Notes: generated by a model not told the origin, from the sequence alone. A DNA stretch of 64,000 bases from Liolophura sinensis (GCF_032854445.1 NC_088304.1:12347704-12411703), one strand, 5' to 3'. Positions 13,051 to 26,754 are shown, counted from the stretch's first letter. Program-made: numbers and translations.

Positions 13051-13302
13051 TACACTCAAAAAATTAATCTGTTAATTTAACAGAAAATGAAGTGTCCGAG
13101 TGATGCTAGACTGTATCCTTTTGTTATAAGATAAAGCTGTGTCATATTCAAAATGATATCGTGTTCTACTGGAATCTTTATGTTGGATTATGTTGAAGTG
13201 TTATATTTAACAAAATAGTCTGTTGCAATAGCAGAATACATTCTAGCATCACTCAGACAACAAATTTTCTGTTAAAGTTAACAGATTCACTTGTTTAGTG
13301 TA
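13051..13302. mobile_element. MITE with about 60-bp TIRs and TA target duplications
   Basis: The left end (CACTCAAAAAATTAATCTG, TTTAACAGAAAATG, GAGTGATGCTAGA) is repeated in inverse at the right end (TCTAGCATCACTC, ATTTTCTGTTAAAG, TTGTTTAGTG). The element is about 248 bp and flanked by TA on both sides, as expected for a Tc1/mariner-mobilised non-autonomous element. It has no coding capacity. A second, more diverged family member is at 54898-55142. Confidence 0.85.
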
Positions 13303-14090
13303 TTGCATGCATTATAGACCCTTTTCTATATTGTTATTAAGCTACACGTCATTATATATGTTAAGGAGTAAAGGCAAGTCCCATTTTTATGCGACTATTG
13401 TTGTAGCTTACACCCCGTGAACGCATCTTTGGTAATTACATCGCCTGAATACATTCCCCTGAAAATAAACATTTGTTGCCTGGCTCTAAATTAAACTGGA
13501 CGGGACAATGCAGCATGGCCAATTGGCCAATGGTGGAAGAGGGAGGGTAAAGCAGCAAAGATAACCGCTGTTCTAACAGTGTGCCAGGACATCATGTCAG
13601 CCCAGACAATCGTGGACTGATCAAGATTTACGCCAGCTGTTTACACAGATCAATAGAAAAGTGCACGAACTGAATTGATTCGGCACGCTATCGTCGGGAA
13701 AAGTCGGCCATGTATGCAGTACGACCAGAGTTACGCCACCGCGTTAAACCGCACTTTATTGCTGTAATGTCAAGTCGTTATGCCGAAATTCGACTATAAA
13801 AAGCTCCACCCCACCGCCAGAGCATCACCGACGCCTCCCCCCCCCCTTCACCACCACCACTTCCCACTGCGCCAACCTCCACCTTGCACGCGCGCTCTTC
13901 CCATTCGTCGCATAACGCTATTTACATGCATGCCAGTTTATTCTGCAGACAGAATTAGTTGAAGTATTTCAAAATGTGCAGCCCGGCAGTAAAACTTATA
14001 CAAATCCACGGCATTCAGTTATAATGGTGACTTAAAGATAATAAAGCAAAAATTCCAACATGTCGCTTATATCTGACATGCACGATCAAT
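13303..14090. other. Intergenic, nothing recognised
   Basis: No supportable gene. The C-rich stretch near 13835-13890 gives a proline/histidine-rich open frame that looks like low complexity, not a gene. Confidence 0.35.
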
Positions 14091-14091
14091 A

Positions 14092-14250
14092 TTTATGTGG
14101 TTTATTTATATGACTGATGTTTTACGACGTGACCAAAAATATTTCGCCTTTACGACGGCAGCTGAGAGGAAACCGGACAAAGCCCGGGCAGAACCACGAC
14201 CATCCGCAGGTTGATGCAAGACCTTACCACGTACATGTACGACAGGAGAG
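14092..14250 (-). repeat. SINE, tail half in antisense
   Basis: TTTATTTATATGACTGATGTTTTACGACGTG, AATATTTCGCCTTTACGACGGC, GAAACCGGACAAAGCCCGGG and GACCATCCGCAGGTTG follow the main family in reverse orientation. It stops at about ACAGGAGAGGA, so the tRNA-like head is missing. Confidence 0.8.
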
Positions 14251-15127
14251 GATAGGCCTATGCAGAAAGGATCAATAATACATCGAAAATATAGATGGAG
14301 TAAACGAAACTCTCTCAGTATAATGACATTTTGGAATTCATTGATACGTTTATTTCACATAAATTGCATATCCATAAAACACAAAAATTAACATATATAT
14401 TCTGCTCGATTACATGGTTTAGTTGTGTACCAAGTTTATTTGTTTTTATTATGAGAATTATTCCAATATCCCTATATATCATACACCTCGGTATTTGTGG
14501 AGGTAATGACGTCAAAATTAAAATTGCTAAAGTCTATGCAAACTATACCCATACACCATATTTAATTTTCAATCACAGTCTAAAAATCAATCACACATGC
14601 CACGCCGTCCACTTAATCAGGTCAGGGAAAGGTACCAGGATATTTGTACCATTCTCATGTGATGACTAAGCCTTATCTAAGGAATCTCGTGAATAGTCTT
14701 GGTGTAAGCAGGCGTCCTTGACTAACGCCTTGTGATAAGTGACAGAAAACACTTAGCGTGATATGATACGAAGGTTATCACGGCTAATGCGTCTGAATAA
14801 ATTAATCCACGAGACAATTATGGGCAATCTTCCAATTACTCACTCCAAGGGAAGCTAATATTCAATCTGCGGTACAAGACAACGATATCGTATCCATGCT
14901 TCATGCATACATATCGAAAGTTAAGACAGGTGTTGATGCGAGGTTGTAACAAGTACATATCCTATGTGATAACTAATGAGTTGGCTAATTGGCTATTACT
15001 CTGGTCTTTCCAGGCATGCAATGTCACAAAAACACACAATTCATAAATAAATTTAATTCATACATAGCACCTATGGGTCTATATTAAAAATGCCATAAGC
15101 GGACATTTCGCATCGCCAAATACTCTA
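14251..15127. other. Intergenic, nothing recognised
   Basis: The two overlapping opposite-strand frames at 14315-14669 are AT-rich and show no family resemblance. A CRE octamer lies at 14507-14514. Confidence 0.35.
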
Positions 15128-18100
15128 TGCAATATGCTAACCTAACATGGGATATATACCTACACAAATCCTGCATGCATACAGGTAATTTCTCTCATTC
15201 ATCTCACATGACCTAACACTCAATGCAATATTCAGACCTAACATGGCATATATACCTATACAAATCCTGCATGCATACAGGTAATTTCTCTCATTCATCT
15301 CACATGACCTAACACTCAATGCAATATTCAGGCCTAACATGGGATATATACCTATACAAATCCTGCATGCATACAGGTAATTTCTCTCATTCATCTCACA
15401 TGATCTAACACTCAATGCAATATTCAGACCTAACATGGCATATATACCTATACAAATCCTGCATGCATACAGGTAATTTCTCTCATTCATCTCACATGAC
15501 CTAACACTCAATGCAATATTCAGGCCTAACATGGGATATATACCTATACAAATCCTGCATGCATACAGGTAATTTCTCTCATTCATCTCACATGACCTAA
15601 CACTCAATGCAATATTCAGGCCTAACATGGGATATATACCTATACAAATCCTGCATGCATACAGGTAATTTCTCTCATTCATCTCACATGACCTAACACT
15701 CAATGCAATATTCAGGCCTAACATGGGATGTATACCTATACAAATCCTGCATGCGCACAGGTAATTTCTCTCATTAATCTCACATGACCTAACACTCAAA
15801 GCAATATTCAGACCTAACATGGAATATATACCTATACAAATCCTGCATGCATACAGGTAATTTCTCTCATTCATCTCACATGACCTAACACTCAATGCAA
15901 TATTCAGACCTAACATGGGATATATACCTATACAAATCCTGCATGCATACAGGTAATTTCTCTCATTGATCTCACATGACCTAACACTCAATGCAATGTT
16001 CAGATTTAACATGGGATATATACCTACACAAATTCTGCATGCATACAGGTAATTTTTGTCATTAATCTCACATGACCTGTCACTCAATGCAATATTCAGA
16101 TCTAACATGGCATATATACCTACACAAATCCCGCATGCATACAGGTAATTTCTCTCATTAATCTCACATGACCTAACACTCAATGCAATATTCAGGCCTA
16201 ACATGGGATATATACCTACACAAATCCTGCATGCATACAGATAATTTCTCTCATTGATCTCACATGTCCTAACACTCAATGCAATATTCAGGCCTAACAT
16301 GGGATATATACCAACACAAATCCTGCATGCATACAGGTAATTTCTCTCATTCATCTCACATGACCTAACACTCAATGCAATATTCAGGCCTAACATGGGA
16401 TATATACCAACACAAATCCTGCATGCGCACAGGTAATTTCTCTCATTAATCTCACATGACCTGACATTCAATGTAATATCCAGACCTAACATGGGAATAT
16501 ATACATGTACCTACACAAATCCTGCATGCATACAGGTAATTTCTCTCATTCATCTCACATGACCTAACACTCAATGCAATATGCAGACCTAACATGGGAT
16601 ATATACCTATACAAATCCTGCATGCATACAGGTAATTTCTCTCATTCATCTCACATGACCTAACACTCAATGCAATATTCAGACCTAACATGGGATATAT
16701 ACCTATACAAATCCTGCATGCATACAGGTAATTTCTCTCATTCATCTCACATGACCTAACACTCAATGCAATTTTCAGATTTAACATGGGATATATACCT
16801 ACACAAATTCTGCATGCATACAGGTAATTTTTGTCATTAATCTCACATGACCTGTCACTCAATGCAATATGCAGACCTAACATGGCATATATACCTACAC
16901 AAATCCTGCATGCATACAGGTAATTTCTCTCATTCATCTCACATGACCTAACACTCAATGCAATATTCAGGCCTAACATGGGATATATACCTACACAAAT
17001 CCTGCATGCATACAGGTAATTTCTCTCATTGATCTCACATGTCCTAACACTCAATGCAATATTCAGGCCTAACATGGGATATATACCAACACAAATCCTG
17101 CATGCGCACAGGTAATTTCTCTCATTAATCTCACATGACCTAACACTCAATGCAATATTCAGGCCTAACATGGGATATATACCAACACAAATCCTGCATG
17201 CATACAGGTAATCTCTCTCATTGATCTCACATGTCCTAACACTCAATGCAATATTCAGGCCTAACATGGGATATATACCAACACAAATCCTGCATGCATA
17301 CAGGTAATTTCTCTCATTAATCTCACATGACCTAACACTCAATGCAATATTCAGGCCTAACATGGGATATATACCAACACAAATCCTGCATGCATACAGG
17401 TAATTTCTCTCATTAATCTCACATGACCTAACACTCAATGCAATATTCAGGCCTAACATGGGATATATACCAACACAAATCCTGCATGCATACAGGTAAT
17501 TTCTCTCATTCATCTCACATGACCTGTCACTCAATGCAATATGCAGACCTAACATGGCATATATACCTACACAAATCCTGCATGCATACAGGTAATTTCT
17601 CTCATTCATCTCACATGTCCTAACACTCAATGCAATATGCAGACCTAACATGGGATATATACCTACACAAATCCTGCATGCGCACAGGTAATTTCTCTCA
17701 TTAATCTCACATGTCCTAACACTCAATGCAATATTCAGGCCTAACATGGGATATATACCTATACAAATCCTGCATGCATACAGGTAATTTCTCTCATTAA
17801 TCTCACATGACCTAACACTCAATGCAATATTCAGACCTAACATGGGATATATACCTATACAAATCCTGCATGCATACAGGTAATTTCTCTCATTCATCTC
17901 ACATGACCTAACACTCAATGCAATTTTCAGATTTAACATGGGATATATACCTACACAAATTCTGCATGCATACAGGTAATTTTTGTCATTAATCTCACAT
18001 GACCTGTCACTCAATGCAATATGCAGACCTAACATGGCATATATACCTACACAAATCCTGCATGCATACAGGTAATTTCTCTCATTCATCTCACATGACC

Positions 18101-21100
18101 TAACACTCAATGCAATATTCAGGCCTAACATGGGATATATACCTACACAAATCCTGCATGCATACAGGTAATTTCTCTCATTGATCTCACATGTCCTAAC
18201 ACTCAATGCAATATTCAGGCCTAACATGGGATATATACCAACACAAATCCTGCATGCATACAGGTAATTTCTCTCATTCATCTCACATGACCTAACACTC
18301 AATGCAATATTCAGGCCTAACATGGGATATATACCTACACAAATCCTGCATGCGCACAGGTAATTTCTCTCATTAATCTCACATGTCCTAACACTCAATG
18401 CAATATGCAGACCTAACATGGGATATATACCTACACAAATCCTGCATGCATACAGGTAATTTCTCTCATTGATCTCACATGTCCTAACACTCAATGCAAT
18501 ATTCAGACCTAACATGGGATATATACCTATACAAATCCTGCATGCATACAGGTAATTTCTCTCATTGATCTCACATGTCCTAACACTCAATGCAATATTC
18601 AGACCTAACATGGGATATATACCTACACAAATCCTGCATGCATACACGTAATTTCTCTCATTCATCTCACATGACCTAACACTCAATGCAATATTCAGAC
18701 CTAACATGGGATATATACCTACACAAATCCTCCATGCATACACGTAATTTCTCTCATTGATCTCACATGACCTAACACTCAATGCAATATTCACACCTAA
18801 CATGGGATATATACCTACACAAATCCCGCATGCATACAGGTAATTTCTCTCATTTATCTTGCATGACCTCTCAATGCAATATTCAGACCTAACATGGGAT
18901 ATATACCTACACAAATCCTGCATGCATACAGGTAATTTCTCTCATTAATCTCACATGACCTAATACTCAATGCAATATTCACACCTAACATGGGATATAT
19001 ACCTACACAAATCCCGCATGCATACAGGTAATTTCTATCATTTATCTTGCATGACCTCTCAATGCAATATTCAGACCTAACATGGGATATATACCTACAC
19101 AAATCCTGCATGCATACAGGTAATTTCTCTCATTCATCTCACATGACCTAACACTCAATGCAATATTCAGGCCTAACATGGGATATATACCTACACAAAT
19201 CCTGCATGCATACAGGTAATCTCTCTCATTAATCTCACATGACCTAACACTCAATGCAATATTCAGACCTAACATGGGATATATACCTATACAAATCCTG
19301 CATGCATACAGGTAATTTCTCTCATTCATCTCACATGACCTAACACTCAATGCAATTTTCAGATTTAACATGGGATATATACCTACACAAATTCTGCATG
19401 CATACAGGTAATTTTTGTCATTAATCTCACATGACCTGTCACTCAATGCAATATGCAGACCTAACATGGCATATATACCTACACAAATCCTGCATGCATA
19501 CAGGTAATTTCTCTCATTCATCTCACATGACCTAACACTCAATGCAATATTCAGGCCTAACATGGGATATATACCTACACAAATCCTGCATGCATACAGG
19601 TAATTTCTCTCATTGATCTCACATGTCCTAACACTCAATGCAATATTCAGGCCTAACATGGGATATATACCAACACAAATCCTGCATGCATACAGGTAAT
19701 TTCTCTCATTCATCTCACATGACCTAACACTCAATGCAATATTCAGGCCTAACATGGGATATATACCTACACAAATCCTGCATGCGCACAGGTAATTTCT
19801 CTCATTAATCTCACATGTCCTAACACTCAATGCAATATGCAGACCTAACATGGGATATATACCTACACAAATCCTGCATGCATACAGGTAATTTCTCTCA
19901 TTGATCTCACATGTCCTAACACTCAATGCAATATTCAGACCTAACATGGGATATATACCTATACAAATCCTGCATGCATACAGGTAATTTCTCTCATTGA
20001 TCTCACATGTCCTAACACTCAATGCAATATTCAGACCTAACATGGGATATATACCTACACAAATCCTGCATGCATACACGTAATTTCTCTCATTCATCTC
20101 ACATGACCTAACACTCAATGCAATATTCAGACCTAACATGGGATATATACCTACACAAATCCTCCATGCATACAGGTAATTTCTCTCATTCATCTCACAT
20201 GACCTAACACTCAATGCAATATTCACACCTAACATGGGATATATACCTACACAAATCCCGCATGCATACAGGTAATTTCTCTCATTCATCTCACATGATC
20301 TAACACTCAATGCAATATTCAGACCTAACATGGCATATATACCTATACAAATCCTGCATGCATACAGGTAATTTCTCTCATTCATCTCACATGACCTAAC
20401 ACTCAATGCAATATTCAGGCCTAACATGGGATATATACCTATACAAATCCTGCATGCATACAGGTAATTTCTCTCATTCATCTCACATGACCTAACACTC
20501 AATGCAATATTCAGGCCTAACATGGGATATATACCTATACAAATCCTGCATGCATACAGGTAATTTCTCTCATTCATCTCACATGACCTAACACTCAATG
20601 CAATATTCAGGCCTAACATGGGATGTATACCTATACAAATCCTGCATGCATACAGGTAATTTCTCTCATTCATCTCACATGACCTAACACTCAATGCAAT
20701 ATTCAGGCCTAACATGGGATGTATACCTATACAAATCCTGCATGCGCACAGGTAATTTCTCTCATTAATCTCACATGACCTAACACTCAATGCAATATTC
20801 AGACCTAACATGGAATATATACCTATACAAATCCTGCATGCATACAGGTAATTTCTCTCATTCATCTCACATGACCTAACACTCAATGCAATATTCAGAC
20901 CTAACATGGGATATATACCTATACAAATCCTGCATGCATACAGGTAATTTCTCTCATTGATCTCACATGACCTAACACTCAATGCAATGTTCAGATTTAA
21001 CATGGGATATATACCTACACAAATTCTGCATGCATACAGGTAATTTTTGTCATTAATCTCACATGACCTGTCACTCAATGCAATATTCAGATCTAACATG

Positions 21101-23155
21101 GCATATATACCTACACAAATCCCGCATGCATACAGGTAATTTCTCTCATTAATCTCACATGACCTAACACTCAATGCAATATTCAGGCCTAACATGGGAT
21201 ATATACCAACACAAATCCTGCATGCATACAGGTAATTTCTCTCATTCATCTCACATGACCTAACACTCAATGCAATATTCAGGCCTAACATGGGATATAT
21301 ACCAACACAAATCCTGCATGCGCACAGGTAATTTCTCTCATTAATCTCACATGACCTGACATTCAATGTAATATCCAGACCTAACATGGGATATATACAT
21401 GTACCTACACAAATCCTGCATGCATACAGGTAATTTCTCTCATTCATCTCACATGACCTAACACTCAATGCAATATGCAGACCTAACATGGGATATATAC
21501 CTATACAAATCCTGCATGCATACAGGTAATTTCTCTCATTCATCTCACATGACCTAACACTCAATGCAATATTCAGACCTAACATGGGATATATACCTAT
21601 ACAAATCCTGCATGCATACAGGTAATTTCTCTCATTCATCTCACATGACCTAACACTCAATGCAATTTTCAGATTTAACATGGGATATATACCTACACAA
21701 ATTCTGCATGCATACAGGTAATTTTTGTCATTAATCTCACATGACCTGTCACTCAATGCAATATGCAGACCTAACATGGCATATATACCTACACAAATCC
21801 TGCATGCATACAGGTAATTTCTCTCATTAATCTCACATGACCTAATACTCAATGCAATATTCAGGCCTAACATGGGATATATACCTACACAAATCCTGCA
21901 TGCATACAGGTAATTTCTCTCATTGATCTCACATGTCCTAACACTCAATGCAATATTCAGGCCTAACATGGGATATATACCAACACAAATCCTGCATGCA
22001 TACAGGTAATTTCTCTCATTCATCTCACATGACCTAACACTCAATGCAATATTCAGGCCTAACATGGGATATATACCTACACAAATCCTGCATGCGCACA
22101 GGTAATTTCTCTCATTAATCTCACATGTCCTAACACTCAATGCAATATGCAGACCTAACATGGGATATATACCTACACAAATCCTGCATGCATACAGGTA
22201 ATTTCTCTCATTGATCTCACATGTCCTAACACTCAATGCAATATTCAGACCTAACATGGGATATATACCTATACAAATCCTGCATGCATACAGGTAATTT
22301 CTCTCATTGATCTCACATGTCCTAACACTCAATGCAATATTCAGACCTAACATGGGATATATACCTACACAAATCCTGCATGCATACACGTAATTTCTCT
22401 CATTCATCTCACATGACCTAACACTCAATGCAATATTCAGACCTAACATGGGATATATACCTACACAAATCCTCCATGCATACACGTAATTTCTCTCATT
22501 GATCTCACATGACCTAACACTCAATGCAATATTCACACCTAACATGGGATATATACCTACACAAATCCTGCATGCATACAGGTAATTTCTCTCATTTATC
22601 TTGCATGACCTCTCAATGCAATATTCAGACCTAACATGGGATATATACCTACACAAATCCTGCATGCATACAGGTAATTTCTCTCATTAATCTCACATGA
22701 CCTAATACTCAATGCAATATTCACACCTAACATGGGATATATACCTACACAAATCCCGCATGCATACAGGTAATTTCTATCATTTATCTTGCATGACCTC
22801 TCAATGCAATATTCAGACCTAACATGGGATATATACCTACACAAATCCTGCATGCATACAGGTAATTTCTCTCATTCATCTCACATGACCTAACACTCAA
22901 TGCAATATTCAGGCCTAACATGGGATATATACCTACACAAATCCTGCATGCATACAGGTAATCTCTCTCATTAATCTCACATGACCTAACACTCAATGCA
23001 ATATTCAGACCTAACATGGGATATATACCAACACAAATCCTGCCTGCATGCAGGTAATTTCTCTCATTTATCTTGTATGACCTCTCAATGCAATATTCAG
23101 GCCTAACATGGGGTTTATACCTATAGAAATCCTGCATGCATACAGTTAATTTATC
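15128..23155. repeat. 8-kb array of a 96-bp satellite monomer (about 83 copies)
   Basis: The monomer is 96 bp. Its landmarks are CAATATTCAGACCTAACATG, GGATATATACCTACACAAAT, CCTGCATGCATACAGGTAAT, TTCTCTCATTCATCTCACAT and GACCTAACACTCAATG. Diagnostic variants (GTTCAGATTTAAC, TTTTTGTCATTAATC, TGCGCACAGG, CATTTATCTTGCATGACCTC) recur in the same order, giving higher-order repeats. One block of at least 250 bp at 18854-19111 recurs at 22596-22853, 3742 bp away. Because 96 is a multiple of 3 and the monomer lacks stops in one minus frame, that frame stays open for 451, 823 and 1207 codons. Breaks occur at 92-bp monomers and at one copy (16494) with a 7-bp insertion. I annotate this as satellite, not a gene: there is no start context, splice structure or recognised family. 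Confidence 0.97.
19042..22665 (-). other. Long satellite-encoded open frame (1207 codons)
   Basis: The frame reads about 38 tandem 32-residue units with the pattern CEMNERNYLYACRICVGIYP, then MLGLNIALSVRS. Several recurrent variants are synonymous in this frame (GGC/GGT Gly, GTA/GTT Val, ATT/ATC Ile), but many are not (Ser/Thr, Met/Ile, Val/Ile, Tyr/Cys). There is no signal peptide, and the unit is moderately hydrophobic with three Cys. The simplest reading is a non-coding satellite whose period is divisible by three. Coding function is possible but unsupported. Confidence 0.2.
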
Positions 23156-24842
23156 TAATTTATTTACTTGATTGATATTTATCCCCTTATATACCCACGA
23201 ATGTTTTACTTGGCACGAGATGTAGGGATCAGATTTTATACATGGGGACCGAGAACCTGTGTGTCTGCTTGAGGTACACAGGCATTTGCAAACTGACGTT
23301 AATAAATTTAACTGAGACAAGTATAAAATTCAACGAACGTTAGACTGCGCAAAGGGCCGTTCACACGAGCGTGTTGTCCGCTTATTGTTAACTTTAATAC
23401 TCTCAGTGTGTCTCCTTGTATATACAGACCGACTGGTCGCTCAGTCGGTCTGTTGGTCAGTCGATAAAATTTCTGACATGTTATGGTTTAATGGCCATGC
23501 ACGTAACGAAAGGCCTCAGTTCAAGAACAAATCAACTTTTTGTGCGCCATCGAATTTTTTGGAAATTTGTGTTTGTATTTTTAGTGGAGTAGAATTCTAG
23601 AGTTTTAGGACAAGCTATTCGCAGTTCAAAGTAAACAAAGTCGCACACATTGGCAAAATCGAAAGCGTCGTCATGTTATCATTTTTTTTCCAATCTGGCG
23701 TGCTTTTATTTCTATAATTCGAAAAGGCAGCCCTTTCCGCTGACATCACGCGAACACTGCAAGCACGTGGCCAAATGGGTCTGTTTCCAGCCCTCTTAAT
23801 TCCACAATAACTTAACCTATATACAATTTGTTGTTTTTCGTTTAAAATATTTGAAAAACAAAAGAAGTGCATATATAATCAGGCACTTCGGATGATATAG
23901 GCCTATATGTATAGTTTATTTTACAAGCTACATATATACTGTTCTATATATACTGTTAAGCATACGCCGGACCAGCGATAGCTGGATTCGAACCTATATA
24001 TATATATATGGCCTCATTTGCCACAACCCGGTCGTAGGTTAATGCAAAGTTAGAAAACAGCCCTTCTCCAACACCAAAGACTGCAGTCAGAAAAAAACCC
24101 CTCATAACCACCCAAGACAAGGTTCGACGTTTCTAAAAACCGACATCGTGCATGGCTTAAACGTGAGAGTTCTTTCCAGGAACACATGTGGATGTGTAAA
24201 CGTGATTTCAACAGCCCCTGGACATGGATGGCTATATTGTCAAACAGACTGAATCACAAAGTGTTTGGTTAGCAACAGCTGTGTCATTGCTATTACCTGA
24301 GGATTTATCTCTCAACCAATCAACGACGCCCATTTCATCTGGGCCTTGCCTGCTGACCAATCCGTGACTGTCTTTCATAATTACTATTGTACGCGAGACT
24401 TGTTGCGCTACCCAGCTGAATCGATCCAATGAAAAGCCACGGAACAACGATCACACACACTATATATCCACGCGGATTTTATACATATGGCCTTCTCTCA
24501 CAGCCGCAAAACACAACAAATGAAATCAGTCCAGAAAAATATGTGTGATCCTAGACCCTGTGGAGGCCTGACCATATGCTATCCATTGATCGTAACTATA
24601 CGTGTAATAAGTAGACCTAACTTTATACGCATATCTACAAGCTATCCAAAATAGCCTCAAATTATTAACAGCTCCGTTTGAAAGACAGAAGAATGGTTAC
24701 AGCTAACTTCATCCATATAGCATCAGGCTCAATCTACATGTATATTCATTTTCGAGACACCTACAGACATACAGTATAGAATGATTTTGCGCACTTTTTC
24801 AGCAAACAGGGTCAAAGTTAAAAGTGAATACAGATTTTTTTT
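23156..24842. other. Intergenic, nothing recognised
   Basis: Unique sequence follows the satellite. A short TA tract is at about 23995-24010. The reverse strand at 23975-23990 reads GGTTCGAATCCAGC, a perfect tRNA box B, but no box A or cloverleaf accompanies it. No gene is supported. Confidence 0.4.
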
Positions 24843-25095
24843 TTTTTTGATTGGTGTTTTACGCCGTACTCAAGAATATTTCACTTATACGACGGCGGGT
24901 GGGTGGTGGGTGGAAACCGGGCAGAGCCCGGGGGAAACCCACGACCATCCGCAGGTTGCTTACAGACCTTCTCACGTACGGCCGGAGAAGAAGCCAGCAT
25001 GAGCTGGACTTGAGCTCACAGCGACCGCATTGGTGAGAGACTCCTGGGTCATTACGCTGCGCTAGCGCTTTAACCGACTGAGCCACGGAGGCCCC
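24843..25095 (-). repeat. tRNA-derived SINE, full length
   Basis: The best-preserved copy of the main family. In sense orientation the head starts GGGGCCTCCGTGGCTCAGT, with box A (TGGCTCAGTCGG-like) and box B (GTGAGCTCAAGTCC-like). Next come the GGCTTCTTCTCCGGCCGTAC linker, the CCTGCGGATGGTCGTGGG and GGGCTCTGCCCGG middle, and the CGTCGTATAAGTGAAATATTCTTGAGTACGGCG core. The tail is CACCAATC followed by a poly-A-like tract. Confidence 0.92.
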
Positions 25096-25170
25096 AAAGT
25101 GAATACAGAGCTATTATAAATAGCCTGATTGATTGTCCGAAATGAACTATTTTAAAGGAAAATAATAATG

Positions 25171-25178
25171 TGACGTCA
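25171..25178. promoter_or_regulatory. CRE palindrome TGACGTCA
   Basis: Perfect octamer in a TGTGACGTCACT context, the same extended context as the copy at 58331. Function unknown. Confidence 0.2.
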
Positions 25179-25344
25179 CTGATACTCACAGGCTGCTTTG
25201 GTTGTGTAGCAGATCGCTACAGAATCTGTTTTAAAAAACAATTTATTCCTTTGGAAAAATTACCCTTTCCCACCCTCCCCCCACCCCCACAAAAAAAACA
25301 ACAAAAAACATATATATTTATTTATTAGTGTTTTCTTCAATTTG

Positions 25345-25465
25345 AACGGGGGCCTCCGTGACTGAGTGGGGGTTAGCACGCCAGGAGCCTCTCCACAATG
25401 GGGTCTCTGTGAGGTCAGGTCCACCTCATTCTGGCCTCCTCTCCGGCCATATGTGACAAAAGTGA
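25345..25465 (+). repeat. SINE head fragment (tRNA-like part only)
   Basis: GGGGGCCTCCGTGACTGAGTG, AGCACGCCAGGAGCCTCTCC, GGTCTCTGTGAGGTCAGGTCC and TGGCCTCCTCTCCGGCC are the promoter half of the main family. It ends after the linker, without the 3' core or tail. A 5'-only copy is unusual for an element primed at its 3' end; later deletion is a likely cause. Confidence 0.75.
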
Positions 25466-26754
25466 AACTGTGTATTCTTGCAGGTCACAATTACATGCAT
25501 TTGTAAAAGGGACAGGCCAAATGTCCCAGGATTCAGAAGAATCACAGAAGGTGATCCATAAAAAGCCGTCCTAAGATATCCAAAATTAGCAAACTTCAAT
25601 ATACGTGTTTAAATTTAATTCAATTTATTTCTTTATTTTTCAAAGCATCCCCCCATCCCCACCCCACCCTAACCAAAATGATGGGTTCTTCTCGACATAG
25701 ACAATACGAACAAATCATTAGTTCTTACAAGGTTGGGCACATATGAATCCACCCTGTACTTCACAATCTAAAACTCTTTTCCATGTTGCATGAGCTAATT
25801 CCTTATACATGCCATATGTAGACATTTTTTTTAAGCACACTGTATGCGAAATCCTTCTACATTATACCTTTCACAGATTGTTGATTATAGAGGAGATTTG
25901 TTCATCCTTGAAACAGATTTCGCCGTTCTTCAGCTGAACTGCATATATGCATAATGGCACGCGTGCACGCACAAACAAGTGCACATCTGTTGCTTTGAGT
26001 GTTGCCATGGGAACAGGGCTATCGGACATTATGATTGATCATTTCCATCCCAATTTGCATATTATCTCGCGGCATGGCGCACTTTGACTGATGTGCGGGC
26101 TGATTGCGCGGAAAGACCGTGTCCTTCTAAAACGTCTTGACTATTAAAACCGGGATGTCGTGGAGGCCATAAATATTTTGCGGATACCCGCCATTATTAT
26201 TCATGCGTACGCATGGTGTTGTCATGGTAGTTTGAACATTTATACATCCACCTCCATGTGCTGAAATGGATGGAAGAAAAGATGCTTTTTTGTTTTTACT
26301 GATTGTTTGATTGCTTTTGCAATCAGGTGCAGTATACCAAAAGTAAATTTCGCGTGCATGGATTGATAGGCCTAGACCTGCATGTATAGTTGCATTATAT
26401 GAAAATAAAGAATATACTCTTGTCAACTGCAGATGCTACAGAACTGTAATATATGAGGCTGGCGGCGATGCACTCCCTTATTAATATGAAAATAAAGCAA
26501 GCAACAACTGTAAAAAGAAAAATAATTTTAAAAAACAACTAAAGCACACACATGCAAACACAACGGCTAGTTTATATTTCGCACAGCATGCGTGCAAATT
26601 CAGATAAAATGATTAGAATGCATGTTTGGTCTGTAAAAATGCACTTTCAGAAGCATATATAAAGGCCCTAAACGACATTTTGCATATACCAACACTTATC
26701 TTTCTCTAATTTAGCAAATTAATCAAACTTTACAAAATATCTCTATAAATCAAA
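25466..26754. other. Intergenic with an X-box
   Basis: No gene is supported. The 99-codon minus frame at 26127-26426 has no recognisable motif. A perfect X-box motif is at 26001. Confidence 0.4.
26001..26014 (+). promoter_or_regulatory. Perfect X-box (RFX) motif
   Basis: GTTGCCATGGGAAC is a near-ideal X-box. It lies about 2.9 kb upstream of the putative ODAD1 promoter at 28.9 kb. RFX control of outer-dynein-arm genes is established in other animals, so a distal role is plausible, but distance weakens it. Confidence 0.35.

Noticed and set aside
15128-23155. CRISPR-like array
   Set aside because: The units are contiguous 96-bp monomers without unique spacers, in a eukaryotic context.
23975-23990. 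tRNA gene suggested by a perfect box B on the minus strand
   Set aside because: No box A, no cloverleaf, and a TA tract where the D-arm and anticodon arm should be.
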